From Shinella sp. XGS7 (GTDB lineage: Bacteria; Pseudomonadota; Gammaproteobacteria; Burkholderiales; Burkholderiaceae_C): a DNA stretch of 64,000 nucleotides. The stretch is from NCBI RefSeq assembly GCF_020535565.1, contig NZ_CP084758.1, positions 4,663,001 to 4,727,000 on the forward strand, in the 5' to 3' direction. Below the pieces are notes generated by a model that saw only the letters and a list, made by a program, of their open reading frames with translations, did no database searches and had not been told where the DNA came from. This document shows, in pieces, positions 51,903-62,426 of the stretch; position 1 is the first letter of the stretch, and each line of letters starts with the position of its first letter. A program made the translations under genes and the position numbers.

Positions 51903-52301
51903 GTCGGCCGGGCGCTTGGCGCACCCTCGGTTGGCTGGCGACCTCCGTCGGAGGCCTCCGGCGAGCTGGTTTCGGCGGGCAAATCGGGCTGACGTGCCGG
52001 GCTTGTGGCCGCGGCGGGCGGGAAAGAGGGTGGCTCCCTGACGTCGGACCGCAAATCCTACCGCAGCGCAACATCTCCCTCGCGCCGCGGGTGATTGAAG
52101 TCAAAGCCAAAACGCACCAACTTGCAGCAAATGCCGCCCGGTTACGGCCGGTTGCCGCACCGCCACAGGGCCCAGCCCTATTGCCCCGGCGTCGCGCGCA
52201 TGTCACAACGCCAGTGTCACAATTGTCAAATACGCTTGCAGCCGCCCACCCACCCGGTACGCGGCCCCTGAGTTACAGCCAATAACGGAGCACCCCCGAC
52301 A
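51903..52301. promoter_or_regulatory. 399-bp divergent spacer with TGTCA half-sites before ugpB
   Basis: No gene is seen. TGTCAC occurs at 52201-52206 and 52215-52220, and TTGTCA at 52223-52228, in the direction of ugpB. PhoB boxes are direct repeats of CTGTCAT-like heptamers 11 bp apart; the spacing here (14 and 9) does not fit well, so a phosphate-starvation box is only suggested. ugp operons are PhoB-regulated in enteric bacteria. Confidence 0.3.
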
Positions 52302-53614
52302 ATGAGCAAGACCAAGTCCCTGCAACTGGCCGCTGCCCTGCTGGCCACCAGCCTGGCCGGTGGCGCCCAGGCCCAGACCGAGATCCAGTGGTGGCATTCC
52401 ATGGGCGGCGCCCTGGGCGAGTGGGTCAATGACCTCGCCAAGGATTTCAATGCCAGCCAGAAGGACTACAAGATCGTCCCGACCTTCAAGGGCACCTATG
52501 ACGAGTCCATGACGGCCGCCATCGCCGCCTTCCGCGCCGGCAATGCCCCGCATGTGCTGCAGGTCTTCGAAGTCGGCACTGCCACCATGATGGCCAGCAA
52601 GGGCGCCATCAAGCCGGTGGCCGATGTCATGAAGGAAGGCGGCGCCAAGTTCGACCCTAGCGCCTATGTGCCCGCCGTGGCCGGTTACTACACCGCCCCC
52701 AACGGCCAGATGCTGAGCTTCCCCTTCAACAGCTCCACCACCGTCTTCCACTACAACAAGGACGCCTTCAAGGCCGCCGGTCTGGACCCCGAAAAGGCCC
52801 CCAGCACCTGGCCCGAGGTGGCCCTGGCTGCCGCCAAGCTCAAGGCCGCCGGCCACAAGTGCCCCTTCACGAGCAGCTGGATCAGCTGGACCCAGTTCGA
52901 GAGCTTCTCGGCCTGGCACAACGTGGAGTTCTCCAGCAAGAACAACGGCTTCGGTGGCCTGGACACGCGCCTGAACTTCAGCACCCCGCTGCATGTGCGC
53001 CACATCGAGAACCTGGCCAATATGGCCAAGCAGGGCCTGTTCGTCTACAAGGGCCGCGGCAACGCCGCCGACGCCAGCTACGTCTCGGGCGAGTGCGCCA
53101 TGATGACCGGCTCCTCGGGCCTGTACGCCAACGTCAAGCGCAACTCCAAGTTCGCCTTCGGCATCTCCCCCTGCCCTACTACCCCGATGTGGCCGGCGCG
53201 CCCCAGAACACCGTGATCGGTGGCGCCAGCCTGTGGGTGATGGCCGGCAAGAAGCCCGCCGAGTACAAGGGCATCGCCGCCTTCTTCAGCTACCTGGCCC
53301 AGGCCGATGTGGCAGCTGAAAGCCACAAGCGCACCGGCTACCTGCCGGTCACCAAGGCCGCCTACGAGCTGACCGAGAAGAGCGGCTTCTACAAGGCCAA
53401 CCCCGGCACCGATGTGGCCGTGGCCCAGATGATCCGCAAGACCACCGACAAGTCGCGTGGCGTGCGTCTGGGCAACTTCGTGCAGATCCGCACCATCATC
53501 GACGAGGAGATGGAGCAGGTCTGGGGCGGCAAGAAGTCCGCCAAGGAAGGCATCGACGCCGCCATCAAGCGCGGCAACGAGCAGCTGGAGCGCTTCCAGA
53601 AGGCCAATAAGTAA
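52302..53614 (+). pseudogene. ugpB: Glycerol-3-phosphate ABC transporter substrate-binding protein, frameshifted
   Basis: ATG at 52302 preceded by ACGGAG. Signal peptide ALLATSLAGGAQAQT, then the UgpB-type start TEIQWWHSMGGALGEWVNDLAKDFNASQKDYKIVPTFKGTYDESMTAAIAAFRAGNAPHVLQVFEVG. The first frame derails at 53173 after FAFGISP; the C-terminal part continues in another frame with LPYYPDVAGAPQNTVIGGASLWVM and GKKPAEYKGIAAFFSYL up to QKANK. Adding one C to the C5 run at 53168-53172 restores a 438-residue protein. UgpB binds sn-glycerol-3-phosphate or glycerophosphocholine in the periplasm. The intact rest of the coding sequence argues for a sequencing error. Confidence 0.92.
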
Positions 53615-53651
53615 GGCTCAATCCTCGAGCCCTAGGGCTTGAGACAATACG

Positions 53652-53684
53652 ACCCGCCGCACCCGGCACCCCGGGGCGGCGGGT
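53652..53684 (+). terminator. Stem-loop between ugpB and ugpA
   Basis: A perfect 9-bp stem ACCCGCCGC/GCGGCGGGT (53652-53660 with 53676-53684) with a 15-nt loop. There is no T tract, so partial termination or protection of the ugpB 3' end is more likely than complete stop; such stems often raise binding-protein over permease levels. Confidence 0.55.
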
Positions 53685-53706
53685 TGATGCATTTGGAAAG
53701 GACGCC

Positions 53707-54594
53707 ATGTCCGTAGAAAAAAGAGTACTGTTCCGTTCCCGTTGGTTGCCCTGGTTGCTGCTCGCACCCCAGGTGATCGTGATCAGCGTGTTCTTCTTCT
53801 GGCCCGCGGGCCAGGCCCTGCTGCAGTCCCTGCAGCAACAGGATGCCTTCGGCATGTCCACCGAGTTCGTCGGCCTGGACAACTTCCGCAATCTCTTCGG
53901 TGACGAGAGCTATCTCGCCTCCTTCAAGATCACGGCCCTGTTCTCGGTGCTGGTGGCCGTCTGCGGCCTGGCTGTGGCCCTGCTGCTGGCCGTGATGGCC
54001 GACCGCGTCATCAAGGGCGCCATGGTCTACAAGACCCTCTTGATCTGGCCCTATGCCGTTGCTCCAGCCATTGCCGGCATGCTGTGGCTCTTCATGTTCA
54101 ATCCGGCCATGGGCACCTTCGCCTATATCCTGCGCCGCAACGGCTTCATGTGGGACCCTTTGCTCAACGGCAATCAGGCGATGGTCCTCGTCATCGTCGC
54201 GGCCGCCTGGAAGCAGATCAGCTACAATTTCCTGTTCTTCGTCGCCGGCCTGCAGGCGATCCCCAAATCGCTGATCGAGGCGGCCGCCATCGATGGCGCG
54301 CGCGGGCCCAAACGCTTCTGGACCATCGTCTTCCCGCTGCTGGCCCCGACGACCTTCTTCCTGCTCGTCGTCAACACGGTCTATGCCTTCTTCGATACGT
54401 TCGGCATCATCCATGCCGTCACCGGGGGCGGTCCGGCCAAGGCGACCGAAACGCTGGTCTACAAGGTCTATAACGACGGCTTCGTCAATCTCGACCTCGG
54501 CGGCTCGGCCGCCCAGTCGGTGATCCTGATGCTCATCGTCATCGCCCTCACGGCCTTCCAGTTCCGCTTCGTCGAGAAGCGGGTTCAATACTGA
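53707..54594 (+). CDS. ugpA: Glycerol-3-phosphate ABC transporter permease UgpA (mosaic codon usage)
   Basis: 295 residues with six membrane helices ([30 protein letters not shown] first). The permease signature is in [49 protein letters not shown], with the EAA motif that docks on the ATPase. The first part up to about 54120 has host-like codons, while from there to the stop GTC and CTC dominate over GTG and CTG, quite unlike the rest of the window. Its stop lies 1 base before the ugpE start. Confidence 0.95.
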   Translation: MSVEKRVLFRSRWLPWLLLAPQVIVISVFFFWPAGQALLQSLQQQDAFGMSTEFVGLDNFRNLFGDESYLASFKITALFSVLVAVCGLAVALLLAVMADRVIKGAMVYKTLLIWPYAVAPAIAGMLWLFMFNPAMGTFAYILRRNGFMWDPLLNGNQAMVLVIVAAAWKQISYNFLFFVAGLQAIPKSLIEAAAIDGARGPKRFWTIVFPLLAPTTFFLLVVNTVYAFFDTFGIIHAVTGGGPAKATETLVYKVYNDGFVNLDLGGSAAQSVILMLIVIALTAFQFRFVEKRVQY

Positions 54595-54595
54595 T

Positions 54596-55450
54596 ATGGT
54601 CGAACGACGTCCCGCTCTTACCCTGCTGGCCCATCTCACGCTGATCATCGGCGTGCTGATCGTGGCCTTCCCGGTCTACCTGACCTTTGTGGCCTCCACC
54701 CAGACGGCCGAGCAGATCGCGCAGAGCCGCCCGCTCTCCCTGATCCCCGGCGACCACATGCTGGAGACCTGGAAGCTGGCCCTCTTCGGCGGCGAGACCA
54801 GTGCCGGCAGCAAGATCCCGCCGGCCCTGCCCATGCTGAAGATCAGCCTGATCAGCGCCCTGGTGATCGCCCTCGGCAAGATCGTCATCTCGTTCCTGTC
54901 CGCCTTCGCCATCGTGTTCTTCCGCTTCCCGCTGAAGATGCTGTTCTTCTGGATGATCTTCATCACGCTGATGCTGCCGGTGGAGGTGCGCATCCTGCCG
55001 ACCTACAAGGTCATCGTCGACCTCGGCCTGATCGACACCTATGCGGGTCTGACGCTGCCGCTGATGGCGTCGGCGACGGCGACCTTCCTCTTCCGCCAGT
55101 TCTTCCTGACGATCCCGGGCGAGCTGGTGGAGGCCGCGCGCATCGACAATGCCGGCCCCTTCCGCTTCATGCGCGATATTCTCCTGCCGCTTTCGGCCAC
55201 GAACATCGCCGCCCTCTTCGTCATCCTCTTCATCTACGGCTGGACGCAGTATCTCTGGCCGCTGCTGGTCACCACCGAGGAGACCATGTACCCGGTGGTG
55301 ATGGGCATCAAGCGCCTGGTGGGTGGCGAAAGCTACACCGAGTGGAACGTGGTGATGGCCACGGCCCTGCTGGCCATGATCCCGCCCGCCCTGATCGTGG
55401 TGCTGATGCAGAAGTGGTTCGTCAAGGGCCTGGTCGATACCGAAAAGTAA
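54596..55450 (+). CDS. ugpE: Glycerol-3-phosphate ABC transporter permease UgpE (mosaic codon usage)
   Basis: 284 residues, six membrane helices, starting at ATG 54596 (a SD-poor start coupled to ugpA). Permease segments: [73 protein letters not shown], and the EAA loop [46 protein letters not shown]. The stretch 54880-55260 again switches to alphaproteobacterium-like codons, with host-like ends on both sides. Inner-membrane half of the UgpAE channel. Confidence 0.95.
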   Translation: MVERRPALTLLAHLTLIIGVLIVAFPVYLTFVASTQTAEQIAQSRPLSLIPGDHMLETWKLALFGGETSAGSKIPPALPMLKISLISALVIALGKIVISFLSAFAIVFFRFPLKMLFFWMIFITLMLPVEVRILPTYKVIVDLGLIDTYAGLTLPLMASATATFLFRQFFLTIPGELVEAARIDNAGPFRFMRDILLPLSATNIAALFVILFIYGWTQYLWPLLVTTEETMYPVVMGIKRLVGGESYTEWNVVMATALLAMIPPALIVVLMQKWFVKGLVDTEK

Positions 55451-55472
55451 AGCAACAACAAGAGCAAAAGAT

Positions 55473-56537
<1,065 letters not shown>

Positions 56538-56561
56538 GCCCTCCCCCTACGCGCTACGCAC

Positions 56562-56577
56562 GCCCCCTCAAGGGGGC
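56562..56577. terminator. Short GC hairpin between ugpC and ugpQ
   Basis: GCCCCCT-CA-AGGGGGC inverted repeat of 16 bp, 24 nt after the ugpC stop. The loop is very short and no T tract follows, so its role is uncertain; such CCCCTCAAGGGG elements are frequent spacer hairpins in Burkholderiales genomes. Confidence 0.4.
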
Positions 56578-56624
56578 AGCACCAGCGGACTGGCCCAGCC
56601 AGATCCGCGGTGCTCGCCTCGGAA

Positions 56625-57386
56625 ATGCACGACATGGTGATGGACACACAAGCACTTTGGCCCATGCCCTTCTGGGTGGCGCACCGCGGCGCCGGCAAGC
56701 TGGCCCCGGAGAACACCCTCGCGGCCTTCCGCGAGGGCGCGCGCCATGGCTGGCGCGCCTTCGAGTGCGACGCCAAGCTCAGCCGCGACGGCCTGCCCTT
56801 TCTGCTGCATGACGCCACGCTGGACCGCACCACGCCCGAGCGCGGTGTGGCCGGTGAGCGCGACTGGGCCGAGCTCGCGCGTATCGACGCCGGCGCCTGG
56901 CACAGCCGCGCCTATGCCGGGGAGCCCATCCCCAGCCTGGACGCGCTGGCCCGCTATGTGCTCGCCAACCGCTTCGCGCTGAACATCGAGATCAAGCCCA
57001 CGCCCGGCACCGAGCGCCACACCGGCGAGGTGCTGGGTCGCGAGGTGCTGCGCCTGTGGGCCGGCTCCGGCACCCTGCCCCTGTTCAGCAGCTTCAAGCC
57101 CGAGGCCCTGGAAGGCGCCCGCGCCAGCGCGCCCGAAGTACCGCGCGGCCTGCTGGTGGACAAGCTCTGGGACGGCTGGTTCGCCACCGCCCAGGCCCTG
57201 GGCTGCGCCGCCGTCATCACCCACTACGCGCTGATGGACCGCGCCCTGGTGCAGCAGCTGCACGCCGCCGGCATGAAGGCCGTGGTCTACACCGTCAACG
57301 ACCCCGCCACCGCGCAGTGGCTGATTGGCAATGGGGTGGACGGCATCATCAGCGACGCGGTGGATCGGTTTTCGCCGGTGGGGTGA
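56625..57386 (+). CDS. ugpQ: Glycerophosphodiester phosphodiesterase UgpQ
   Basis: 253 residues from ATG 56625; ATG codons at 56634 and 56640 and a GTG at 56610 are alternatives and no strong ribosome binding site picks one. Catalytic GDPD motifs: HRGAGKLAPENTLAAFREG with His-Arg and Glu-Asn, ECDAKLSRDGLPFLLHDATLDRTT with Glu, Asp and the second His, and NIEIKPTPG. No signal peptide, so it acts in the cytoplasm on imported glycerophosphodiesters, releasing glycerol-3-phosphate. It completes the ugpBAEC-Q operon. Confidence 0.95.
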   Translation: MHDMVMDTQALWPMPFWVAHRGAGKLAPENTLAAFREGARHGWRAFECDAKLSRDGLPFLLHDATLDRTTPERGVAGERDWAELARIDAGAWHSRAYAGEPIPSLDALARYVLANRFALNIEIKPTPGTERHTGEVLGREVLRLWAGSGTLPLFSSFKPEALEGARASAPEVPRGLLVDKLWDGWFATAQALGCAAVITHYALMDRALVQQLHAAGMKAVVYTVNDPATAQWLIGNGVDGIISDAVDRFSPVG

Positions 57387-57542
57387 GTGGCGCGGACCGG
57401 GCGGGGGCTTCGCGGTTAACGGGCGGCGGTCGTCTGTTGTGCAGCGATTGCGGTCAACGGCCCGGCCCAACAGGTCGACTGCAATCCTCGCAATTAGCTG
57501 TCGCTCAGGGGCGCCCGAGTCGAAAGCCAAAAAAGCTTGCTG

Positions 57543-60500
57543 TCATATCGCCCGCTTCCGAGAGTATTCGCTTAGCCGCAGATATCGGACATCTTGTGCA
57601 AGTTGTGGCTCAACCTGTGCGATCTCGTCCAAGCATTGCCTCAACTCCCGGGGCGCCCACTGTTGGTCAGCAATCACGGCATCCAGCAGCCGCAACGCTT
57701 CAGCAGGGAAACGTCCGCACAAGCCGGATTCGTGCAGCAAATGCACGACGTAGTCTGGATGCTCGATCGGTTGCAACCAGTCTTCTACCGCAACCAAGGC
57801 CGCTGGAAGTTCGCCTCGAGCCGCAATGACAAGCCGAGTCACAGACTCAGCGATTCGGGGGGTGGCTAGATGGCGGGACTTCGGCCAGACCTGTTGCCAA
57901 AACGGCTGAGCACGATTCTTCCAATAGTCCTCACGTTGGTCCGCAGCACTTTCCAGTGCCTGGGAGAGCGCCTGCGCGGATTCTTCCAAGCCCTCTTGCG
58001 GCAACCTTCCGATCGCAGATCGAAAATCCTCCACAGAGTATCCATTGGTCGGGCCTAATGCCGCATACGTCAGGATTGCAGCAAACTGCCTGCTGTGCTC
58101 GCCAAGGTCGGGGTAGTGATTCGCGGTCTCCAAGAACTGTGGCTTGAAGGCCTCCAGCAGTGGCTGATACAGGCGCGGCGACCACAGGAAGCCTTCCCAC
58201 ACAGCCTTTGCCTCCGCTCGCTCATTCCAACTGAACAACGGCAAGAGGTGCCGCACCGTCCAAGGGCGATCCACGCGGAAAAGAGCAATTAGCCGCGAAC
58301 CCAGCAATACCCGGCCATGGCGGTACCTGTCTATTCGCGCATCGCAGATTTGCGTGAAGGAGGGTTCGATGTCGGCGGGGAGCAGATCGTTGTCGTTTGG
58401 GCCCCGTTTTAGCCACCGATTGATCAGCACTTGCGTGACATGCCCGACAGGATGATTGATGGCTTCCGTGACGGGCTGGTCAATCGGCTCGCCATTGCTG
58501 GTGATTCCAGTCCCCGCGTCAAGCGGCAAGGCCAGCACGCGGCGGCACAGGCTCAGCATGATGTCTTCATGGCGGTTGACCGACTTGGACGCGGCTTCCA
58601 TCCACCACGTGACGCTGTGGGCAAGTTCCTGAACCACGGCATCGGGCATAGTTTGTACGAGCGGTGCAGCGTATTGCCAGGAGCGCAACACCAGGCCTTC
58701 TTCTGCCCAGGCCTGCAGAGCCTTGCGCCAACGGTCGGCAGGCCACACGCCATCACTTGCCAGATCGCATAGCGCAGACAGGCTGTGGAAGAACCGCGTG
58801 CGGCAGACCTCGCGCCAGGTGTCCTCATAGAACGGTCGCCGTTCAGGTGTCGGCTTTGTGAGCCATTGCATCAGTTCCCGCCGCTTGCGGGGGGCAATGT
58901 CGACGTCCCGGCTATCCTCGTAGTCCGGATCACCGGTGCCACTCATCCAGGCAGAGAACTCATCACGCTCGTTGGTTGCCAACTTCCAATCTGGGTAAGA
59001 CGTGGACAACTCCGTCAGTCGGGACGCCGCTATCGCTCCCAGAGCGCGGCCCGACGCGGTCAGTTTGGACAGACGCAGCCAGACAGCACGGGCCACCAAG
59101 TCTTCCCACCGTTCCGGCTCTAAGTCATCCCGATACTTCTCGCGTGGCGGCCCGGCCAAGATGGCCGCTTCTAGCCGCTCCTGGTGAATTCCTGATAATT
59201 GACGCCCTTGCAATACGAGCAGGCGAAACATCTCCCGCCCCGTATCCGTGGACCACAGCCACCACGCGCCATCGGCCAGCAGCCAATCCACCCACTGTTC
59301 TGGCGGAATACTGCCATCCTGACTAGCCGCGAACAGGGCCAGTCGCTTGAAGGTTGGGTACGGCAACTCGAACCAAGCCAAGGCAATCCGCGTCGCGCGT
59401 GCGTTGTCCAAGACACGTAACGCCAGCCAAGCATCGCGCAGCAACTCGATCAAGCTCACCCAGTCTCTGAAGGCCCGGTTCTGCCAATGTGGGCTGATCG
59501 ATGGCAGATCCCAGTGTGACCGATCGCTGCGGTCGTCGGCCCCACCCAGCTCACGCAACAGATCCAGTGCATCACGCAGCAGTTGCTGGAAGTCTTCAAG
59601 CAACATCGGCAAGGCCGATGTCCAGTGGTTGCCTGCGAGGTCGCGCAAGGCTGAATGCACGTGATTGGAAGCCAACACGAGCTCCCAATCCACCAGTTGC
59701 CGCAAGTGCGTCGGCTCGCCTGCGACTTCTTCCCCGCCCCAGCGAAATGGTTCCTTCAAGGCTACCTGGGGCGCGAGCAGTTCGCGCAATTCCAGGCGCA
59801 TCGTGGCGGTCAGACCCTCTCGCATCAGGCGCCCTTTCCAGCGATACAGATCGGCATCGCGCCATGGCGATTTCACTCTTCCGCCAAGCAGCAGGCGCCA
59901 CAAGGTGCGCATCAGTGGGCCGGGGATGGCCCTGGGGGCGTGCAAGCGTATTTCGTCCAGCTCGGAGGTATTGCCGTCACGTTCCAATGAAGCAAGCCGA
60001 TCCAGCTCATGCTCGATCAACCACGGCCATCGGTCGTTCAACCGGCCGCCGCGCTGTGCGATCCAGATAACCAGCCTCGGGTCATCCAGATGGCGGGTGA
60101 GCCAGCGGGCCAGATGGAACATCAAGTCGTCCCACTGGCTGCCGATGACGCCTCCTGCCGCCAACACCATCGGCGGGGCGAGGTCATAGGGAGTCGGCCG
60201 GTGGATCAGGCTGAAGCGTAGTTTGGCGTCGATCTCCCCGTGGGAGGGCACACGGAAACGGGGCAGATCGCCGTGCCCATACCGCTCGCCCGCGAAGGCC
60301 TTCAGCAGCCAGTCCAGTGACGGGGCGGGATTGAAGTCGGCAAAGCGTTTGGCCGGCAAGCCGGATCTGTCTGACAAGGCCCACAGCATTCGGCCCACAA
60401 AGTCGTCTTGCTGCGAGCTGTCCTGTGGTCGGGCCAGAGCATGTTTGACGACGATGGCTTCTTTGCCCTGAACGCCGTCGCGGTAGGTTTCTGCCCAGGC

Positions 60501-61364
60501 ATGTAGTGTCTGATGCAACGCCGAATGATCGTGGCTGCCATTGGGCACGTTGTACAGGATGGGCGTGACACCCTTGGCTTCCCACTCGATGGTTTTCCGT
60601 TGCTCCTGCCCTGGTTCGCTATCACCCAGAGCCCAGGCCTGTGGAGTGACTTCGCCCAGCATCCGGTCGGCGGCCAGCGCATCCATCATGTAGCGCAGCA
60701 CCGGGTCATTGATGCTGTAACCCACGAAACAGACCACATAGTTGCGGAACAGCTCGCTCACGAAGCGGGCGGCCCAGCGTTCTGTCAGGTAGGCCAAACC
60801 GAAGTCGCCGCTTGTGACCACCAGCCGGTTCAGCGTGGTGTCGTCCGGCTTCTCGGGCAACAGGCCATGCAAATAAATCAATCCGTTCCAGCGGCTGTTC
60901 TTCGGAATTGGCAACATCGGCGCGGCATAGGACTGGAATGTCTGACCGGTGCGCTTGGCTGCCGCGTGAAACACGCGGTCGAAGTTGGTGGTGACCAGCC
61001 GCAGGGTGCCCTCACGGCTGCGCGCCAGTCGCAGTAACGCCGCCTGCGTATCGGTGGCGCCTTTGCGACGCAGTTTCGGCTTTAGCGCTTTCGCCATTGC
61101 GCGGCGGACGGCAAGGCGTTGTCCCGGCAGGCGTCGCTCCAGCAGGTCGAGCGTGGCGTCGAACTGCCCGCGCACGAAAGCCTCGCGCTCAATGTCCGAG
61201 AGCGTCGTACCGTTCAATCGGTAGATGTCCTCCACCAAGCCCTTGAAGCCCGGCAGACCTGCGGGATAAGCAATACCAGCGCCACAGAAAAACACCACCC
61301 GGCCTTCTTCGTGCGCCTGCACAAGTGCATCTGGAATATCAGGGCCATTTGCTATGAACTGCAC
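57543..61364 (-). CDS. Large SIR2-domain protein, candidate single-gene anti-phage defence (NADase)
   Basis: 1273 residues from a GTG start at 61364, with GGGGGAG just upstream. The SIR2_2-type N-terminal domain shows the NAD-binding loop FFCGAGIAYPAGLPGF (residues 25-40), TTNFD (125-129), the putative catalytic His166 in IYLHGLLP and GYSINDPVL (215-223). The remaining ~1000 residues are helical with no other enzyme motif I can name; they may be a sensor/oligomerisation region, as in defence-associated sirtuins, whose SIR2 domain depletes NAD+ after phage infection. GC content is clearly below that of the neighbours and its codons are mixed, indicating horizontal transfer. No partner gene is adjacent. 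Defence function is inferred from domain architecture, not shown. Confidence 0.82.
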   Translation of the reverse strand: MQFIANGPDIPDALVQAHEEGRVVFFCGAGIAYPAGLPGFKGLVEDIYRLNGTTLSDIEREAFVRGQFDATLDLLERRLPGQRLAVRRAMAKALKPKLRRKGATDTQAALLRLARSREGTLRLVTTNFDRVFHAAAKRTGQTFQSYAAPMLPIPKNSRWNGLIYLHGLLPEKPDDTTLNRLVVTSGDFGLAYLTERWAARFVSELFRNYVVCFVGYSINDPVLRYMMDALAADRMLGEVTPQAWALGDSEPGQEQRKTIEWEAKGVTPILYNVPNGSHDHSALHQTLHAWAETYRDGVQGKEAIVVKHALARPQDSSQQDDFVGRMLWALSDRSGLPAKRFADFNPAPSLDWLLKAFAGERYGHGDLPRFRVPSHGEIDAKLRFSLIHRPTPYDLAPPMVLAAGGVIGSQWDDLMFHLARWLTRHLDDPRLVIWIAQRGGRLNDRWPWLIEHELDRLASLERDGNTSELDEIRLHAPRAIPGPLMRTLWRLLLGGRVKSPWRDADLYRWKGRLMREGLTATMRLELRELLAPQVALKEPFRWGGEEVAGEPTHLRQLVDWELVLASNHVHSALRDLAGNHWTSALPMLLEDFQQLLRDALDLLRELGGADDRSDRSHWDLPSISPHWQNRAFRDWVSLIELLRDAWLALRVLDNARATRIALAWFELPYPTFKRLALFAASQDGSIPPEQWVDWLLADGAWWLWSTDTGREMFRLLVLQGRQLSGIHQERLEAAILAGPPREKYRDDLEPERWEDLVARAVWLRLSKLTASGRALGAIAASRLTELSTSYPDWKLATNERDEFSAWMSGTGDPDYEDSRDVDIAPRKRRELMQWLTKPTPERRPFYEDTWREVCRTRFFHSLSALCDLASDGVWPADRWRKALQAWAEEGLVLRSWQYAAPLVQTMPDAVVQELAHSVTWWMEAASKSVNRHEDIMLSLCRRVLALPLDAGTGITSNGEPIDQPVTEAINHPVGHVTQVLINRWLKRGPNDNDLLPADIEPSFTQICDARIDRYRHGRVLLGSRLIALFRVDRPWTVRHLLPLFSWNERAEAKAVWEGFLWSPRLYQPLLEAFKPQFLETANHYPDLGEHSRQFAAILTYAALGPTNGYSVEDFRSAIGRLPQEGLEESAQALSQALESAADQREDYWKNRAQPFWQQVWPKSRHLATPRIAESVTRLVIAARGELPAALVAVEDWLQPIEHPDYVVHLLHESGLCGRFPAEALRLLDAVIADQQWAPRELRQCLDEIAQVEPQLAQDVRYLRLSEYSRKRAI

Positions 61365-61373
61365 CTTCTCCCC

Positions 61374-61484
61374 CTTCTACCTTCTACCTTCTACCTTCTA
61401 CCTTCTACCTTCTACCTTCTACCTTCTACCTTCTACCTTCTACCTTCTACCTTCTACCTTCTACCTTCTACCTTCTACCTTCTA
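61374..61484. repeat. Heptanucleotide tandem repeat (CTTCTAC)15.9 just upstream of the SIR2 gene
   Basis: Fifteen perfect copies of CTTCTAC (61374-61478) plus a six-base partial copy (61479-61484). On the SIR2 coding strand the unit is GTAGAAG, purine-rich and containing TAG, so each frame is stopped every 21 nt and the array cannot be translated in that direction. It ends 9 bp before the GTG start, so copy-number changes would alter promoter spacing or the 5' leader. There are no spacers, so it is not a CRISPR. Confidence 0.98.
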
Positions 61485-61783
61485 TTCGCCTTGACGACGT
61501 TATTCATCCGATGCACGAGCGGCCGTCGCTTTGCCGAGAGCGCGCCAAAATTTCATAGCCGGTCGCAGTAGCTGATAGCCACTAATCGCCGCGGACATCA
61601 GCGCGGTGTGTTCACGCGCCACAGGGCGATTGGGTTCAAGTCGAAAACTGCAGGGTAGGCCACGATATGCCCAATGACCGCTGCGTGCCGACGCAGACAC
61701 TCACAACTCGGGACCGAGTGTCGCAGACCAGCCTTCAGGAGCCGCTCGCCCCGCCGCAGCGCCTCACCCTAAGCCGCACCACA
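61485..61783. other. 299-bp lower-GC spacer upstream of the repeat, no supported gene
   Basis: The DNA between the repeat and the GNAT gene stop holds only a 66-codon minus-strand frame (61500-61700) with no recognisable family and no clear ribosome binding site. It presumably carries the SIR2 gene promoter and the edge of the transferred segment. No inverted repeats, tRNA end or transposase remnant is visible. Confidence 0.5.
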
Positions 61784-62398
61784 CTACCTGTCCTCGCCCC
61801 CGCCCCCACCCGCCTCAATCCGCGCATACACACAGGTATCTCGCGGCTCGCCGGCCGGGTTCAGCGCGTCGCGGCGCAGCACGCCTTCCAGCTCGAAGCC
61901 GCAGCGCTCGGCCACCGCGCGGCTGCGTGTGTTGAGCACATCGGCGCGGATCTCCACCCGGCGCGCGCGCAGCTGGGTGAAGGCCATGTCGGCCAGGGCG
62001 CGCACGGCCTCGCTCACATAGCCCTGGCCCTGGGCGCTGCTGCGCACCCAGTAGCCGATCTCGAAGCGCCGCACCGTCCAGTCCAGGCGGTGCAGGCCGG
62101 TGCCGCCCAGGAGGCGCCCTGCCTGACCCTGCGGCCCCTTGAGATAGAACTGGTAGACCAGATCGCTGCGTTCGATGAAGCGCGCCACCTGGTGGCGCAC
62201 CACGGTCTCGCTCTCCTCGATGCTGGGCGCCGCCTGGGCCCAGGGCATCCAGGGCTTGAGCTCGGCCAGGGATTCGCAAACGGCGGCATTCAGGGCCTGG
62301 CCCAGGCCGATATGCGGCATGGCAATCACCAGTCTCTCGGTCTCCAGGCGCTCCGGCACCTGGATCAGCACGGGGTCGGGCAGGCTCATCGCGGACAT
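61784..62398 (-). CDS. GNAT family acetyltransferase (RimJ/RimL-like)
   Basis: 204 residues (a second Met at 62389 is an alternative start). The GNAT fold shows ERLETERLVIAMPHI at the start, the beta4 FEIGYWVRSSAQGQGYVSEAVRALADMAF with the acetyl-CoA binding R-x-x-x-G-x-G/A (SSAQGQGY), and VEIRADVLNTRSRAVAERCGFELEGVLRRDALN, typical of RimJ/RimL-type N-acetyltransferases of ribosomal proteins or small molecules. Substrate unknown. It ends with a Gly-rich tail (EAGGGGGEDR). It lies downstream of the MFS gene on the same strand, 28 bp away. Confidence 0.93.
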   Translation of the reverse strand: MSAMSLPDPVLIQVPERLETERLVIAMPHIGLGQALNAAVCESLAELKPWMPWAQAAPSIEESETVVRHQVARFIERSDLVYQFYLKGPQGQAGRLLGGTGLHRLDWTVRRFEIGYWVRSSAQGQGYVSEAVRALADMAFTQLRARRVEIRADVLNTRSRAVAERCGFELEGVLRRDALNPAGEPRDTCVYARIEAGGGGGEDR

Positions 62399-62426
62399 TC
62401 CTTCGTGGCGTTGAATTGTTGGGGCT

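Noticed and set aside
49356-51992. Plus-strand open frame of 878 codons
   Set aside because: Antisense of the FAD/Fe-S dehydrogenase, whose motifs are clear.
52201-52228. Definite PhoB box upstream of ugpB
   Set aside because: The TGTCA half-sites are spaced 14 and 9 bp apart instead of 11, so only a tentative note is kept.
57387-57542. Attachment site or transposon end at the left side of the SIR2 islet
   Set aside because: No tRNA end, inverted repeat, or direct repeat matching the other side could be seen by eye.
61374-61484. CRISPR array
   Set aside because: The unit is 7 bp with no spacers, and no cas genes are present.
61119-61571. Plus-strand frame encoding repeated LLPSTFY across the heptamer array
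   Set aside because: The repeat simply has no stop codon on this strand; the frame is antisense to the SIR2 gene start and has no ribosome binding site.
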